From the NCBI GenBank assembly GCA_022791135.1, contig JAAVYM010000008.1:1-40867 (forward strand): DNA of 40,867 nucleotides, given 5' to 3'. The notes beneath the pieces are model-generated. The model was not told the origin of the DNA. It saw nothing but the letters and a program-made list of their open reading frames with translations, and ran no database searches. This document shows, piece after piece, positions 24,931 through 33,503 of the stretch. A program made the position numbers and the translations under genes. The stretch's first letter is position 1. Every line of letters begins with the position of its first letter. The stretch comes from Oscillibacter sp. GTDB lineage: Bacteria; Bacillota; Clostridia; Oscillospirales; Oscillospiraceae.

Positions 24931-25980
24931 TTACGTCACCTCCTTCAGTATGGTCAAAAACGCGGTATTTTCCGCCTCCGTGCGTACCGCCGCACGATAC
25001 CAGCCGGGACCCAGGCCGTGATAGTTGGAACAGTCCCGCACCAGCACACCCCGCTTCCCCAGGCGCCCCGGCAGATCTGGCGCGCCGTGAAAAAAGAGCA
25101 GGTAGTTAGCCTCCCCGGGGCAAACCCGGCAGCCCAGGGCCGCCAGGCCCGCCGCCAGGCGAGGCCGCTCCCGACGGACCAGCTGCCGGAGTTCCTCCAG
25201 GCCCTTATCATCCCCCAGCGCCGCCAGGCCCGCCGCTTGAGCCGGGCCGGATACCGCCCAGGGCGGTCCGGAACGGGCCATGGCCTCCAGCAAAGGCCCG
25301 TTCCGGCTGAGGACATAGCCCAGCCGAAGCCCCGCCATCCCCCGGCTCTTTGTAAAGGCCCGCAGAATCAGCAGGTTTTCGAAATTGGAAAGTTCCGGCA
25401 GCAGCGTGTGGGCCGGAGGGTCGTCCAAAAATTCATGGAAGCACTCGTCCACAGCCAGCAGCGTGCCGCAAGCGGCACAGCGCTCCAGAATCTGGCTCAA
25501 CAGGCAACGGTCCGTGGTGCGGCCCGTGGGGTTGTTGGGTTCGCAGAGGAAGAGAATATCCAGCCCCGGAACGATTGCCCCGAGGATATCCTCCTCAACG
25601 GAAAAGCCGTTCTCCTCCCGCAGGGGGAACCCGGAGACACGACAGCCCCAGAGGGCCAGGGCGTTCTCGTATTCGGAAAAGGTGGGGGCCGTCACCAGGG
25701 CAGCCCGGGGGCGCTTTGCCGCCGCCAGACGGTAGATGAGATCCGCCGCGCCGCCCCCACAGAGAATCCACTCCGCCGGGACGCCGTGGTACGCCGCCAG
25801 CCCCTCCCGCAGGGCGCGGCAATGGGGGTCTGGGTAACGCCCCGCCGCCGCCAAGGCCTCCGCCGCTGCCCGCCGGACCGGCTCCGTCAGCCCAAGGGGG
25901 CTGACATTGGCAGAAAAGTCCAGGGGCGGCGCGCCATATGCTCGTTCAAAACCGGCCCAATCGCCGCCGTGCTCTGTCAT
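24931..25980 (-). CDS. cobD: L-threonine-O-3-phosphate decarboxylase
   Basis: CobD is a PLP enzyme that makes (R)-1-amino-2-propanol phosphate, the linker between the corrin ring and the nucleotide loop. The 349-residue protein is of the class I/II aminotransferase fold: LDFSANVSPLG near residues 20-30, the phosphate-side motif CEPNNPTG (146-153), VDECF (178-182) and the PLP lysine Lys211 in RAFTKSRGMAGLRLGY. Upstream in-frame sequence is not family-like; ATG 25980 overlaps the cbiB stop (ATGA). Histidinol-phosphate aminotransferase is related, but the operon and the cbiB neighbour point to CobD. Confidence 0.93.
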   Translation of the reverse strand: MTEHGGDWAGFERAYGAPPLDFSANVSPLGLTEPVRRAAAEALAAAGRYPDPHCRALREGLAAYHGVPAEWILCGGGAADLIYRLAAAKRPRAALVTAPTFSEYENALALWGCRVSGFPLREENGFSVEEDILGAIVPGLDILFLCEPNNPTGRTTDRCLLSQILERCAACGTLLAVDECFHEFLDDPPAHTLLPELSNFENLLILRAFTKSRGMAGLRLGYVLSRNGPLLEAMARSGPPWAVSGPAQAAGLAALGDDKGLEELRQLVRRERPRLAAGLAALGCRVCPGEANYLLFFHGAPDLPGRLGKRGVLVRDCSNYHGLGPGWYRAAVRTEAENTAFLTILKEVT

Positions 25981-26951
25981 AAATTTCCTCCCATATACAA
26001 TCCAATTACACGCAGCCCGCACAAAAGCGCCAAGCACGCAACACTGGCCGCGTGGAGCATCCGATTGGCCCGGAGAATATCTCCCGGCTCCGCCGGGCGC
26101 AGGGGATCTCCTAGAAACGGCTTTTTGTGGACCTGCCCGAAGTAGGACGCCGGTCCCCCCAACTGGATACCCAGCGCGCCGGCCACGGCGGACTCCGTCT
26201 GGGCGGAGTTGGGGCTGGCGTGGCGGCGCCGGTCCCTGCGCCAAATCCTCCACGCGCCGCCAGGGGACTCCCCTGTCAATCCAGCCGCCATCACCAGCAG
26301 CAGCGCCGCCAGGCGGGCCGGCAGGTAGTTGACCGCATCATCCAGCTTGGCGGCGGCCCGGCCAAAGTAAAGATAACGCTCGTTCCGATAGCCCACCATG
26401 CTGTCCATCGTGTTGACTGCCTTATAGCACAGCGCCAGAGGTGCGCCGCCCAGGAGCATGTATGCCATGGGGGCGGCCACGCCGTCGGAAAAATTCTCCG
26501 CCACCGTCTCCACCGCCGCCCGGACTACTCCCTCCAGGCTAAGGGCATCGGTGTCCCGGCCCACAATGCGGCCCACCGCCCAGCGGGCCGCGTCCAGTGT
26601 GCCGCCGGTCAGGCAGTGATAAACATTCCCGCTCTCCGTTGCCAGACCCCGGACCGCCAGCGCCTGCCAACACCAGACCACCTCCAGGGCTAGCGCCAAG
26701 GCCGGATGGACCCGACGAAGCAGCCATAGAAACCCCGCAGACAGGGCCAGCGTTCCCAAAGGCAGCGCCGCCGCCAAGACAGCTCCCGCCGCCCGCTCTC
26801 CAGCGGGCGTCTTGGGAAACGCCGCCCGGAGGCGGGGTTCCAAAAACGCGATGCACCGGCCCATGCCCACCACCGGATGAGGCATCCAGGCCGGATCTCC
26901 CAACAGGAGATCCAGGACAAAGCCGCCCAGGGCGGCGTACAAAATCTCCAT
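25977..26951 (-). CDS. cbiB: Adenosylcobinamide-phosphate synthase
   Basis: CbiB attaches the aminopropanol (phosphate) linker to cobyric acid. The 324-residue membrane protein begins with family-typical LLLGDPAWMPHPVVGMGR near residues 15-32, has several hydrophobic segments, and carries ETVAENFSDGVAAPMAYMLLGG and VNTMDSMVGYRNERYLYFGR, both strong signatures, in the middle. The C-terminal QTESAVAGALGIQLGG is also typical. ATG 26951 is 4 bases after the end of cobC. Its product is used by the CobU/CobS steps encoded upstream in the same operon. Confidence 0.96.
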   Translation of the reverse strand: MEILYAALGGFVLDLLLGDPAWMPHPVVGMGRCIAFLEPRLRAAFPKTPAGERAAGAVLAAALPLGTLALSAGFLWLLRRVHPALALALEVVWCWQALAVRGLATESGNVYHCLTGGTLDAARWAVGRIVGRDTDALSLEGVVRAAVETVAENFSDGVAAPMAYMLLGGAPLALCYKAVNTMDSMVGYRNERYLYFGRAAAKLDDAVNYLPARLAALLLVMAAGLTGESPGGAWRIWRRDRRRHASPNSAQTESAVAGALGIQLGGPASYFGQVHKKPFLGDPLRPAEPGDILRANRMLHAASVACLALLCGLRVIGLYMGGNL

Positions 26952-26955
26952 GGCG

Positions 26956-27546
26956 TCAGTCCTTCGTATACCGGACTTCTTCCCGCAGCTCCAGCAATTG
27001 GCGGCTTCGCCAGAGTCCTGTGTCCAGAACATAGCCACCGCCGCAGGGGGCGTTCCATTCAAAATAGCCCCGGCGCGGCAGGGCATAGCGCTCCATCACC
27101 GCCATCTGTGTGCCCCCGTGGGCCACCACCGTCAAGCGCTCCTCACCCCGCTCCAGCGCCTTGTCCACCAGGCGGGAAAACGCCCGGCACACCCGGCTGG
27201 AAAAGTCTGCCCGGCTCTCGCCGCCGGGACAGCCCACCTCTCCGCCGCTGTCCACCCAGGCCCTATAATCCGAGTCCCGAGCCATCTCCTCGTAGGTACG
27301 CCCCTCAAAGACGCCAAAGCTCACCTCCTGCAAATCCTCTACCGGAATCAGCCGGGAAGCAGGGAACAGAATGGACGCAGTCTCCCTGGCACGGGCCAGC
27401 GGAGAGACGTACACCGCCTCCGGCGAAAAATCCGCCGGGCGAAGCAGCGCCCGGCCCGCCGGGGACAGGGGAATGTCCCGGCGGCCCTGGTAGCGGTGGT
27501 CCTCGTTATAGGACGTCAGGCTGTGGCGCAGCAAATCAATCAGCAT
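26956..27546 (-). CDS. cobC: Histidine phosphatase, probable alpha-ribazole phosphatase
   Basis: CobC removes phosphate from alpha-ribazole-5'-phosphate or adenosylcobalamin-5'-phosphate late in the pathway. The 196-residue protein is of the phosphoglycerate mutase-like histidine phosphatase family: LLRHSLTSYN near residues 5-14 (RHS in place of the more common RHG), YQGRRDIPLSPAG near 19-31, VYVSPLARARETA with the second Arg, and the second catalytic His in VVAHGGTQM. ATG 27546 overlaps the end of the short CobU-like gene. Many such phosphatases exist; the operon position supports the cobalamin role. Confidence 0.88.
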   Translation of the reverse strand: MLIDLLRHSLTSYNEDHRYQGRRDIPLSPAGRALLRPADFSPEAVYVSPLARARETASILFPASRLIPVEDLQEVSFGVFEGRTYEEMARDSDYRAWVDSGGEVGCPGGESRADFSSRVCRAFSRLVDKALERGEERLTVVAHGGTQMAVMERYALPRRGYFEWNAPCGGGYVLDTGLWRSRQLLELREEVRYTKD

Positions 27547-27878
27547 GGCAGCTCTCCTTTCAAAACCTGGGGCAGCCCGCAGCACACCCGAATTACGATA
27601 TCCGCCCGCTCCGCCAACAGGCAGCTGAGCCGCCCTGCGGCCTCCCGCTCCGCCCGCTCCGCCGGATCCAGGGGCACCACGCCGCCCCCCACCTCCGTGG
27701 CGATGACAATCTCCCGCCGGGCCAGGTCCTCCGCCAGGGCGCGCAGGTCCGGGGCAGAGCGCGCCAGATCCTGCACATCCCAAACCGCCCGCTCTGCCAG
27801 CTCTTCCCGGCTCAGGCCCAGGGCCTGGGCAATGTACGTCCGCTTGCCTGCGTACAGCGGGCCTGTGACAAAAATCAT
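27540..27878 (-). CDS. Short CobU-like P-loop protein
   Basis: This 112-residue protein resembles CobU at both ends but lacks the middle. It has a P-loop GPLYAGKR near residues 6-13, a segment IATEVGGGVVP like the VVSNEVGxGIVP motif of CobU, and the CobU-type C-terminal ADIVIRVCCGLPQVLKG. It lacks the region with the guanylylated His. The best start is ATG 27878, with AAGGAG six bases before it; an ATG two codons upstream abuts that site. It lies between cobS and cobC, while a full-length cobU lies two genes upstream. The full-length copy has a damaged form of the NEVGxGIVP motif that this protein keeps. It may help CobU or have taken one of its two activities; this is inference. Confidence 0.75.
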   Translation of the reverse strand: MIFVTGPLYAGKRTYIAQALGLSREELAERAVWDVQDLARSAPDLRALAEDLARREIVIATEVGGGVVPLDPAERAEREAAGRLSCLLAERADIVIRVCCGLPQVLKGELPC

Positions 27879-27888
27879 AGACATCTCC

Positions 27889-28656
27889 TTACCACTGGCT
27901 CCAGGTACTGCACAGCACAGCTCCCCCCAGCATCCACAGCTCCGCCGTCTGCAAAAACCAGCCCGACAAATCACCGGACAGCCCGCCGAAATCCCTTCGG
28001 GACACCCGCCACAGCCGGAAAAAAGCCCCCGCCGCCGCCAGGGCCATCGCCGCCCCCGCCGCCCCCCGGAGGCAAAGCCCCAAGGCCAGCAACGCCGCCA
28101 GCGTCCCCAACGCACCCGCCAGGCGGCGCCGGTCCGCCGCCTCGGCAAAACTCCGGGCCAGCCCAGAGCGGTTCGCCAGAGGAAACGATGCTACAGCCAG
28201 CCCGGAAAGGCATCGGGACAGGCAAAAGGCCATGACAAAGGCCGGGCCGTCGTATCGGGGCAGGGCCGTCCAAAGGGCGAAGTCCGCCAGCAAATAACAG
28301 CCCAGCCGGATGGCGGCAAAGGCCCCCAGATGAGGGTCTTTCAGGATCTCCTGCCTCCGCTCCGGCGGGGTGTGGCTGGCGAGGGCGTCCGAGACGTCGG
28401 CATAGCCGTCCAGGTGAACACCTCCGGTGATCACAACCGGCAGCAGGCACAGCCCGGCTCCCCGGAGAACGTCCGGCAGACGTAGGGCGGCGCACAGCGC
28501 CCACCAGCCCCAGCACGCGCCTCCCGCCGCCAGCCCCACCAGCGGAAAGGCCCCTAACATCCAGCGCATGTTCCGCTGGTTCCACGGGAACTGGGGAACC
28601 GGCAGGGCCGAGAACATGGAAAAGGCCACGGCCACGGTCTCTAAAAGGATTTTCAC
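27889..28656 (-). CDS. cobS: Adenosylcobinamide-GDP ribazoletransferase (cobalamin synthase)
   Basis: CobS joins adenosylcobinamide-GDP with alpha-ribazole (phosphate) to form adenosylcobalamin (phosphate) at the membrane. The 255-residue protein is strongly hydrophobic with about six membrane segments. It has the typical start AFSMFSALPVPQ near residues 10-21, and the acidic motif GGVHLDGYADVSDAL near residues 75-89, which binds metal. The start is GTG 28656, which overlaps the cobU stop (GTGA), with a G-run ribosome site upstream. The short CobU-like gene follows after 10 bases. Confidence 0.95.
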   Translation of the reverse strand: MKILLETVAVAFSMFSALPVPQFPWNQRNMRWMLGAFPLVGLAAGGACWGWWALCAALRLPDVLRGAGLCLLPVVITGGVHLDGYADVSDALASHTPPERRQEILKDPHLGAFAAIRLGCYLLADFALWTALPRYDGPAFVMAFCLSRCLSGLAVASFPLANRSGLARSFAEAADRRRLAGALGTLAALLALGLCLRGAAGAAMALAAAGAFFRLWRVSRRDFGGLSGDLSGWFLQTAELWMLGGAVLCSTWSQW

Positions 28657-29168
28657 GGAAAAGCCCCCCCTTTCAGCACATTGGGCAATCCGCAGACCAC
28701 CTCCGCCACCCGGTCCGCCCGGGCCGCCAGGGTCCGGTTTACCTTCGCCAAGGTCCAAAGATAGGCTCGGGTCCCCGCCTCCCAGCTGCCGCCGCCGGAA
28801 AAGACCTCATTGCTCACCACGGTCAGGTGTCCGCACCGGGCCAGCAGGGAATCCACGCCCCAGAGCACCGCCTCTACCCCGCCGCCCTCCGGGTCGTACA
28901 GCTCGTTGGCCGTCAGGTTGCTCAGGCACTCTAAAAGGAGGTTGGCTCCCTCCAGCCCCTGCAGACCCGCCAGGTCCGTATACCGCTCCACGGTCTCAAA
29001 GCCCTTGTGCCGCCGGGCGCGGCGGTGCTTTTCGATCCGCTCCCGGCACTCCTGGTCTACGGGCCGCATGGCCGCGAGGTACACCCGCCGCCCCGGCAGC
29101 CCCAGAACCACAGATTCGGCGTACTCGCTTTTCCCGCTGGCCGCGCCGCCGATGACAAATGTGAACAT
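28653..29168 (-). CDS. cobU: Adenosylcobinamide kinase/guanylyltransferase, divergent
   Basis: CobU phosphorylates adenosylcobinamide and then transfers GMP to it. The 171-residue protein has the P-loop GGAASGKS (residues 7-14), the guanylylated His at 48 (RIEKHRRAR) and the C-terminal ADRVAEVVCGLPNVLKGG. It departs from most CobU proteins after VVSNEV: the expected VGxGIVP and R-FRD-x-x-G-x-x-NQ segment is replaced by FSGGGSWEAGTRAYLWTLAKVN. The adjacent short paralogue keeps that motif. It lies between cobT and cobS. It may still be active, perhaps together with the short protein. Confidence 0.85.
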   Translation of the reverse strand: MFTFVIGGAASGKSEYAESVVLGLPGRRVYLAAMRPVDQECRERIEKHRRARRHKGFETVERYTDLAGLQGLEGANLLLECLSNLTANELYDPEGGGVEAVLWGVDSLLARCGHLTVVSNEVFSGGGSWEAGTRAYLWTLAKVNRTLAARADRVAEVVCGLPNVLKGGAFP

Positions 29169-29177
29169 ACGCCCTCC

Positions 29178-30239
29178 TCAAAACTGCGGGGTGTAGGCTT
29201 CCATGCCGATGTGATCAAAGGTCTGGCCGCTGTGGTAAACCGCCAGAGCCATGTCCAGCAGGGGCAGCGCCGCCACGGCGCCGCCGCCCTCGCCCAGGCG
29301 CATCCCCGCGGAGATTAAAGGCTCCAGCCCCAGCGCATCCAGCATCAGCCCCCCCGCTGGCTCCGCGGAGACGTGGCTTGGCAGCAGGGCAAGCGACGCC
29401 CTCGGGCACAGCCGCACCGCGCACAGCGCCGCCGCACCGCTGATAAACCCGTCCAGCAGCACCGGGACGCGGTACAGCGCGCCGCCCAGGAAGAGTCCGC
29501 AAAGACCCGCGATATCCAGACCACCCACCTTGGCCAGCACGTCGATGGGGTCCTCCGGGTCCGGCCGGTTGACGGCCACCGCCCGCTCAATGGCAGCGAT
29601 TTTCCGGGCCAGGCCCGCGTCGGACAGTCCCGCTCCCCGACCGGTGACCTCCACCGGGGGCCGGCCCAGCAGCACCGATGCCAGGGCGCTGGAAGTGGTG
29701 GTGTTGCCGATACCCATCTCGCCGGCGGCTATGACGGAGGCTCCCGCCTCCTTGCACGTTCGCGCTAGCTCCGCCCCCAGCTCCAACGCCCGGATGCACT
29801 CCGCCCGGGTCATAGCCGGACCCTGGGTGATGTCCGCCGTGCCATTGCGCACCCGGCGGTCCCAGACCCCGGGGGAGGGCGGAAAATCCAGGATGCCCAT
29901 ATCCACGGGAATAACCTGGCACCGGGCTGTTCGGGCCATGTGGCAGACGGTGCTCTCCCCTGCCGCCAGAGCCTTCGCCACCAGGGCGGTGACCTCGCTG
30001 CCGCACTGGGTGACACCCTGGACCACCACGCCGTTGTCCGCGCACAGCACCAGCAGCGTCCGCCGCTCCAAAAAGACCTCCGCCGTCCCCGCCGCCGCCG
30101 CGATGCGGGCGACCGACGACTCCAGCCGCCCCAAACTGCCCAAGGGTTTGGCCAGGCCGTCCCAGCGGGCCAGGCAGGCCCGCCGCGCTTCCTCGTCCGG
30201 CCCGGTGATCCCCTGCAGGATTTCCCTCAGCGTTTTCAT
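29178..30239 (-). CDS. cobT: Nicotinate-nucleotide-dimethylbenzimidazole phosphoribosyltransferase
   Basis: CobT activates the lower-ligand base by moving ribose phosphate from nicotinate mononucleotide to it, releasing nicotinate. The 353-residue protein has LAKPLGSLGRLE (residues 29-40), GEMGIGNTTTSSAL (173-186) and the catalytic Glu317 in MRLGEGGGA, at the same number as in the well-known Salmonella enzyme. The frame is open for about 300 codons upstream, but ATG 30239, overlapping the cbiA stop (ATGA), gives the normal length. Its by-product is the growth substrate of the neighbouring catabolic cluster, which is a curious but small link. Confidence 0.97.
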   Translation of the reverse strand: MKTLREILQGITGPDEEARRACLARWDGLAKPLGSLGRLESSVARIAAAAGTAEVFLERRTLLVLCADNGVVVQGVTQCGSEVTALVAKALAAGESTVCHMARTARCQVIPVDMGILDFPPSPGVWDRRVRNGTADITQGPAMTRAECIRALELGAELARTCKEAGASVIAAGEMGIGNTTTSSALASVLLGRPPVEVTGRGAGLSDAGLARKIAAIERAVAVNRPDPEDPIDVLAKVGGLDIAGLCGLFLGGALYRVPVLLDGFISGAAALCAVRLCPRASLALLPSHVSAEPAGGLMLDALGLEPLISAGMRLGEGGGAVAALPLLDMALAVYHSGQTFDHIGMEAYTPQF

Positions 30240-31582
30240 AACCGCTCCCTTCTCCAGCGGACCCCGGCCTTCACAAAGCGCCGCGCCAGCGGCAGCTCCC
30301 CGCCGAAATGCAGGTGCGCAAAGGCCGCGTACAGCGACGCTCCCGCTACGCCGCTGCGCCACGCTGCCTCTCCCCCCGCCTTCCGGGCCGCCAGGTCCGT
30401 CCCGTTTTCCGTGCAATCCCAATAGTGAAACTCGTGAGCCGGGACCGTCTCCCCCCGGCGCAGCAGCAGGCTGTCCCTCTCCGCGGTCAGCGTCAAATAG
30501 CCGAAGCGTTGCAGGCGGTCCGTCCGGACTCCCCTTCCCGTCAGCGCCCCGGCCATGGGCCAGGGCGTTCCGGACTCGTCCTCCAACGTTTGCTGGAGGT
30601 AGAGAAAGCCGCCGCACTCCGCCACGGTGGGTAGTCCCGCCAGGACGGCCCGGCGCACACTCTCCCGCATGGCTGTGTTCCGGCTCAGGGTCTCGGCGTG
30701 CAGCTCCGGGTATCCCCCGGGCAGGTACAACCCGTCCGCATCCCCAGGAAGCACGCCGTCCCTCAGGGGGCTGAAGAAAACCAGCTCCGCCCCCGCCTCC
30801 CGCAGGGCGTCCAGGTTGTCCTGGTAGAGGAAGCAAAACGCCTCGTCCCGGGCCACGGCAATCCGGCAGTAAGCCGGGGGCAGCGGGCCAGGCTGGGCCG
30901 ACGGAGCCGCTGCCGTCCCCGTCAGAGCCAGCAAGCTGGGAATATCCGCCGTCTGCTCCAGCTGGGCGGCGACGGCCTCCACCCGGGCGGAGAGGTCCTG
31001 AATCTCCCCGGCGGTCAGAAGCCCCAGGTGGCGGCTCTTGATAACCGCCTCCTCCATGGGGGGCAGGAAGCCCAGGACCGGAAGGCCCGTCTCCCGCTCC
31101 AGGAGCGGGGCCAGGCGGGCGTAAAGGGCGGGCCGGCAATGGTTGAGCAGCAGCCCCGCCAGGCGGCTGGGGGTCCGGAAGGTCTGAAGCCCCCGGACCT
31201 GCGCTGCAAGGGTCAGGCTGCTTCCCTCAGGGCGCAGGACCAGCACCGCCGGGATATCCGCAGCCTCTGCTGTCCGCCAGGCGCTGGCCTGGTCCGTGCC
31301 GCCGCAACCGTCGTAAAAGCCCATGGCCCCCTCCACCAGGGCAACGTCCGCCCGCTGGCGATTCAGAGTCCGCCGGAGGCCCGCCTCCCCCTGCAAAAAC
31401 AGGTCCAGGTTCCGGCTGGGCGTGCCCAGAACCCGCTCGTGGAACATGGGGTCGATATAGTCCGGCCCGCACTTGAAGCACTCCGCCGCCACGCCCCGCC
31501 TCCGTAGCGCCGCCAGCAGCCCGCAGGTGATCGTGGTCTTGCCGCTGCCGCTGGACACGGCGGTGAGCATCAGCCGTTTCAT
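30236..31582 (-). CDS. cbiA: Cobyrinic acid a,c-diamide synthase
   Basis: CbiA amidates the a and c side chains of cobyrinate with glutamine and ATP. The 448-residue protein starts with the P-loop LTAVSSGSGKTTITCGLLAA (residues 6-25). FKCGPDYIDPMFHERVLGTP follows near 37-56, and the C-terminal amidotransferase domain has the nucleophile loop AECGGFLYLQQTLED and a His in AFAHLHFGG. Domain order and length match the family. The ATG overlaps the cbiET stop. It supplies the substrate of CbiP after adenosylation; the adenosyltransferase is not in this window. Confidence 0.97.
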   Translation of the reverse strand: MKRLMLTAVSSGSGKTTITCGLLAALRRRGVAAECFKCGPDYIDPMFHERVLGTPSRNLDLFLQGEAGLRRTLNRQRADVALVEGAMGFYDGCGGTDQASAWRTAEAADIPAVLVLRPEGSSLTLAAQVRGLQTFRTPSRLAGLLLNHCRPALYARLAPLLERETGLPVLGFLPPMEEAVIKSRHLGLLTAGEIQDLSARVEAVAAQLEQTADIPSLLALTGTAAAPSAQPGPLPPAYCRIAVARDEAFCFLYQDNLDALREAGAELVFFSPLRDGVLPGDADGLYLPGGYPELHAETLSRNTAMRESVRRAVLAGLPTVAECGGFLYLQQTLEDESGTPWPMAGALTGRGVRTDRLQRFGYLTLTAERDSLLLRRGETVPAHEFHYWDCTENGTDLAARKAGGEAAWRSGVAGASLYAAFAHLHFGGELPLARRFVKAGVRWRRERL

Positions 31583-32772
31583 GGCCGCACCCCCGTCAGC
31601 AGGAACACCGGGTTCTGGGCCAGCAGCAGGTGAAGTCTCCCCGCCGACTTGGCCCGGCTGACGGCGATCTGTACAATCTCTGTCTCATACCCCAGGGCCG
31701 TCAGGCATTCCAAGGCGTCATGGGCCGTCTCCAGGGCAATGGCGGAGACGCAGACCCGCGCCATGGGATTCGCCCGGTGAATCGCCTGCAAAATGCCCGG
31801 CAGCTCCCCGCCGCTGCCACCCACAAAGACCGCGTCCGGCGCGGGTATGCCCGCCAGGGCCTCCGGCGCGCAGCCCTCCGCCACGCGTAGGTTCCAGGCA
31901 CAAAAACGCGCCCGGTTGGCCCGGAGAAGGTCCAGCGCCTCCCCGTCCCGCTCCACGGCCCAGACGGCTTTCGCCTGCAGGGCCAGCTCCACGCTGACGC
32001 TGCCCGTACCCGCGCCCACGTCCCAGCAAATGTCCTCTGGCCTCACGGCCAGCTTCGCCAGGGCGGCGGCCCGGACCTCCTGCTTGGTCATAGGCACCCC
32101 GCCCCGGAGGAAATCTCCGTCGGGGATCCCAGGCGTGCGCCGGGGACAAACCGGCGCTGCCTCCGCCAGCAGCACGCTCAGTGGCGCAAAGCGCCGCTTC
32201 CCAAACTCCGCCGCCGTTCCTTTGGTAATGCGCTCCTCCGGATAGGAGAGGTTCTCTCCCACGGCCACGGGCAAATCCCCCAGCCCCGCCTCCTCCAGCC
32301 GGCGGCAAAGGGCCGCAGGGTCCAGCGCCCCACCGGTCAGGAAACACGCGGGGCGGCCCCGGCACACAGCCGCCACGGCGTCGCATTCCACCCCGTGGGC
32401 GGAACAGAGGGTCCAATCCTGCCAGGGGCGGCCCAGCCGGGCTGCCAGGCACTGCACACTGGACACTCCGGGGAGCACTTGGGCCTCAATCCCCTGCTCC
32501 TCCAGCAGCGGCAGCAGCAACCGCGCACCGGAGTAAAAGCCTGTGTCCCCGCTGTAGAGCACGCAGGCGCTCTCACACCGGGCCGCCAGCAGCCGTTCCA
32601 GAATCTCCCCAGGCCTGGCGGCGCTTTCCCTCCGGGGCGTCACGCCCTCCGGCAGACGCTCCAGCAGGCGGGCCGCGCCGATCACACAGTCCGCCCGGGC
32701 CAGGGCCTCCCGAACCTCCCCGGTGGCGCCGGACATTCCTCCGCAGCCCAGGCCCGCCAGCGTTACCCGCAT
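31579..32772 (-). CDS. cbiET: CbiE-CbiT fusion: precorrin-6Y/7 methyltransferase and decarboxylase
   Basis: This protein carries out the C-5 methylation (CbiE) and the C-15 methylation with decarboxylation (CbiT). The 397-residue chain joins both domains, as in CobL. Residues 1 to about 205 are a class III tetrapyrrole methylase (VLYSGDTGFYSGA near 71-83, PGVSSVQCLAARLG near 101-114). Residues from about 225 are a class I methyltransferase with the SAM motif WDVGAGTGSVS (250-260) and FVGGSGGELPGIL further on. ATG 32772 overlaps the end of cbiJ. In the anaerobic pathway these steps act on cobalt-precorrins. Confidence 0.95.
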   Translation of the reverse strand: MRVTLAGLGCGGMSGATGEVREALARADCVIGAARLLERLPEGVTPRRESAARPGEILERLLAARCESACVLYSGDTGFYSGARLLLPLLEEQGIEAQVLPGVSSVQCLAARLGRPWQDWTLCSAHGVECDAVAAVCRGRPACFLTGGALDPAALCRRLEEAGLGDLPVAVGENLSYPEERITKGTAAEFGKRRFAPLSVLLAEAAPVCPRRTPGIPDGDFLRGGVPMTKQEVRAAALAKLAVRPEDICWDVGAGTGSVSVELALQAKAVWAVERDGEALDLLRANRARFCAWNLRVAEGCAPEALAGIPAPDAVFVGGSGGELPGILQAIHRANPMARVCVSAIALETAHDALECLTALGYETEIVQIAVSRAKSAGRLHLLLAQNPVFLLTGVRP

Positions 32773-33503
32773 GATAACCCCTCCTTAATCCAGGACAGCA
32801 CGTCCTCCATATCCCCGCCGCAGTCAGCGGGTCGTTCCACCAGCACCAGCCTGGCGCCCATATTCCGCGCTGCAGCCGCCTTTTCCGCAAAGCCGCCTGG
32901 TTGCCCGCCGTCCTTTGTCACCAGCCAGGTGATGCGGTACTGCTCCAGCATGGCCTCGTTCATCTTTTGGGAAAATGGTCCCTGGAGGGCCAAAATGTTC
33001 CGGTGGGGCACCCCCAAGGCCTCACAGGCCGCGATGCCCTCCCGGGTTGGAAGAACCCGGACAAACAACCGGGTCGGATCCAGCCCCGCAAAAGCCACCA
33101 GCTCCTTGGCCCCCGTCGTCAGGAGGACGTTCCCCTCCCGCCCGGCCAGAAAAGCGGCGGCCTCACCGCAGCTTTCGACCCGCACCGCGCTCTTAGCGTC
33201 GCTGGCGGGCCGCAAAAGGCGGCGCAGAGGCGTTCCCGTGCACGCGCAGGATGCCCGGATCGCGGCGGTGGCGATTTTCGCGTAGGGGTGGGTCGCATCC
33301 ACGCAGCGCTCGAAGCCTGTCAGCAGTACCTCCATGCCCGATTGGTCCAGACGACCAACCCGCGTGCAGACTCCCGGCAGCCCCTTCAGCTCCTCGGCTC
33401 CCAGGGGCGTGGCCACGCTAACAGTGACCTCAGCTCCCAGCACTGCCGCCCGCTCTGCCAGCACGCGGCCCTCGGTAGTCCCGCCAAAAATCAGCAGTCT
33501 CAT
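32763..33503 (-). CDS. cbiJ: Cobalt-precorrin-6A reductase
   Basis: CbiJ (CobK) reduces cobalt-precorrin-6A with a pyridine nucleotide. The 246-residue protein opens with the family signature LLIFGGTTEGRVLAERA (residues 3-19) and has CVDATHPYAKIATAAIRASC near 67-86 and TWLVTKDGGQPGGFAEKAAA near 200-219, both typical. The length is normal. ATG 33503 overlaps the cbiH stop by four bases, and its own 3' end overlaps cbiET by ten bases. Confidence 0.95.
   Translation of the reverse strand: MRLLIFGGTTEGRVLAERAAVLGAEVTVSVATPLGAEELKGLPGVCTRVGRLDQSGMEVLLTGFERCVDATHPYAKIATAAIRASCACTGTPLRRLLRPASDAKSAVRVESCGEAAAFLAGREGNVLLTTGAKELVAFAGLDPTRLFVRVLPTREGIAACEALGVPHRNILALQGPFSQKMNEAMLEQYRITWLVTKDGGQPGGFAEKAAAARNMGARLVLVERPADCGGDMEDVLSWIKEGLSCG

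Noticed and set aside
30240..31139. About 300-codon N-terminal extension of the cobT frame
   Set aside because: The extension lies over cbiA in another frame and reads as low-complexity Gly/Pro/Arg sequence. ATG 30239 gives the normal CobT length.
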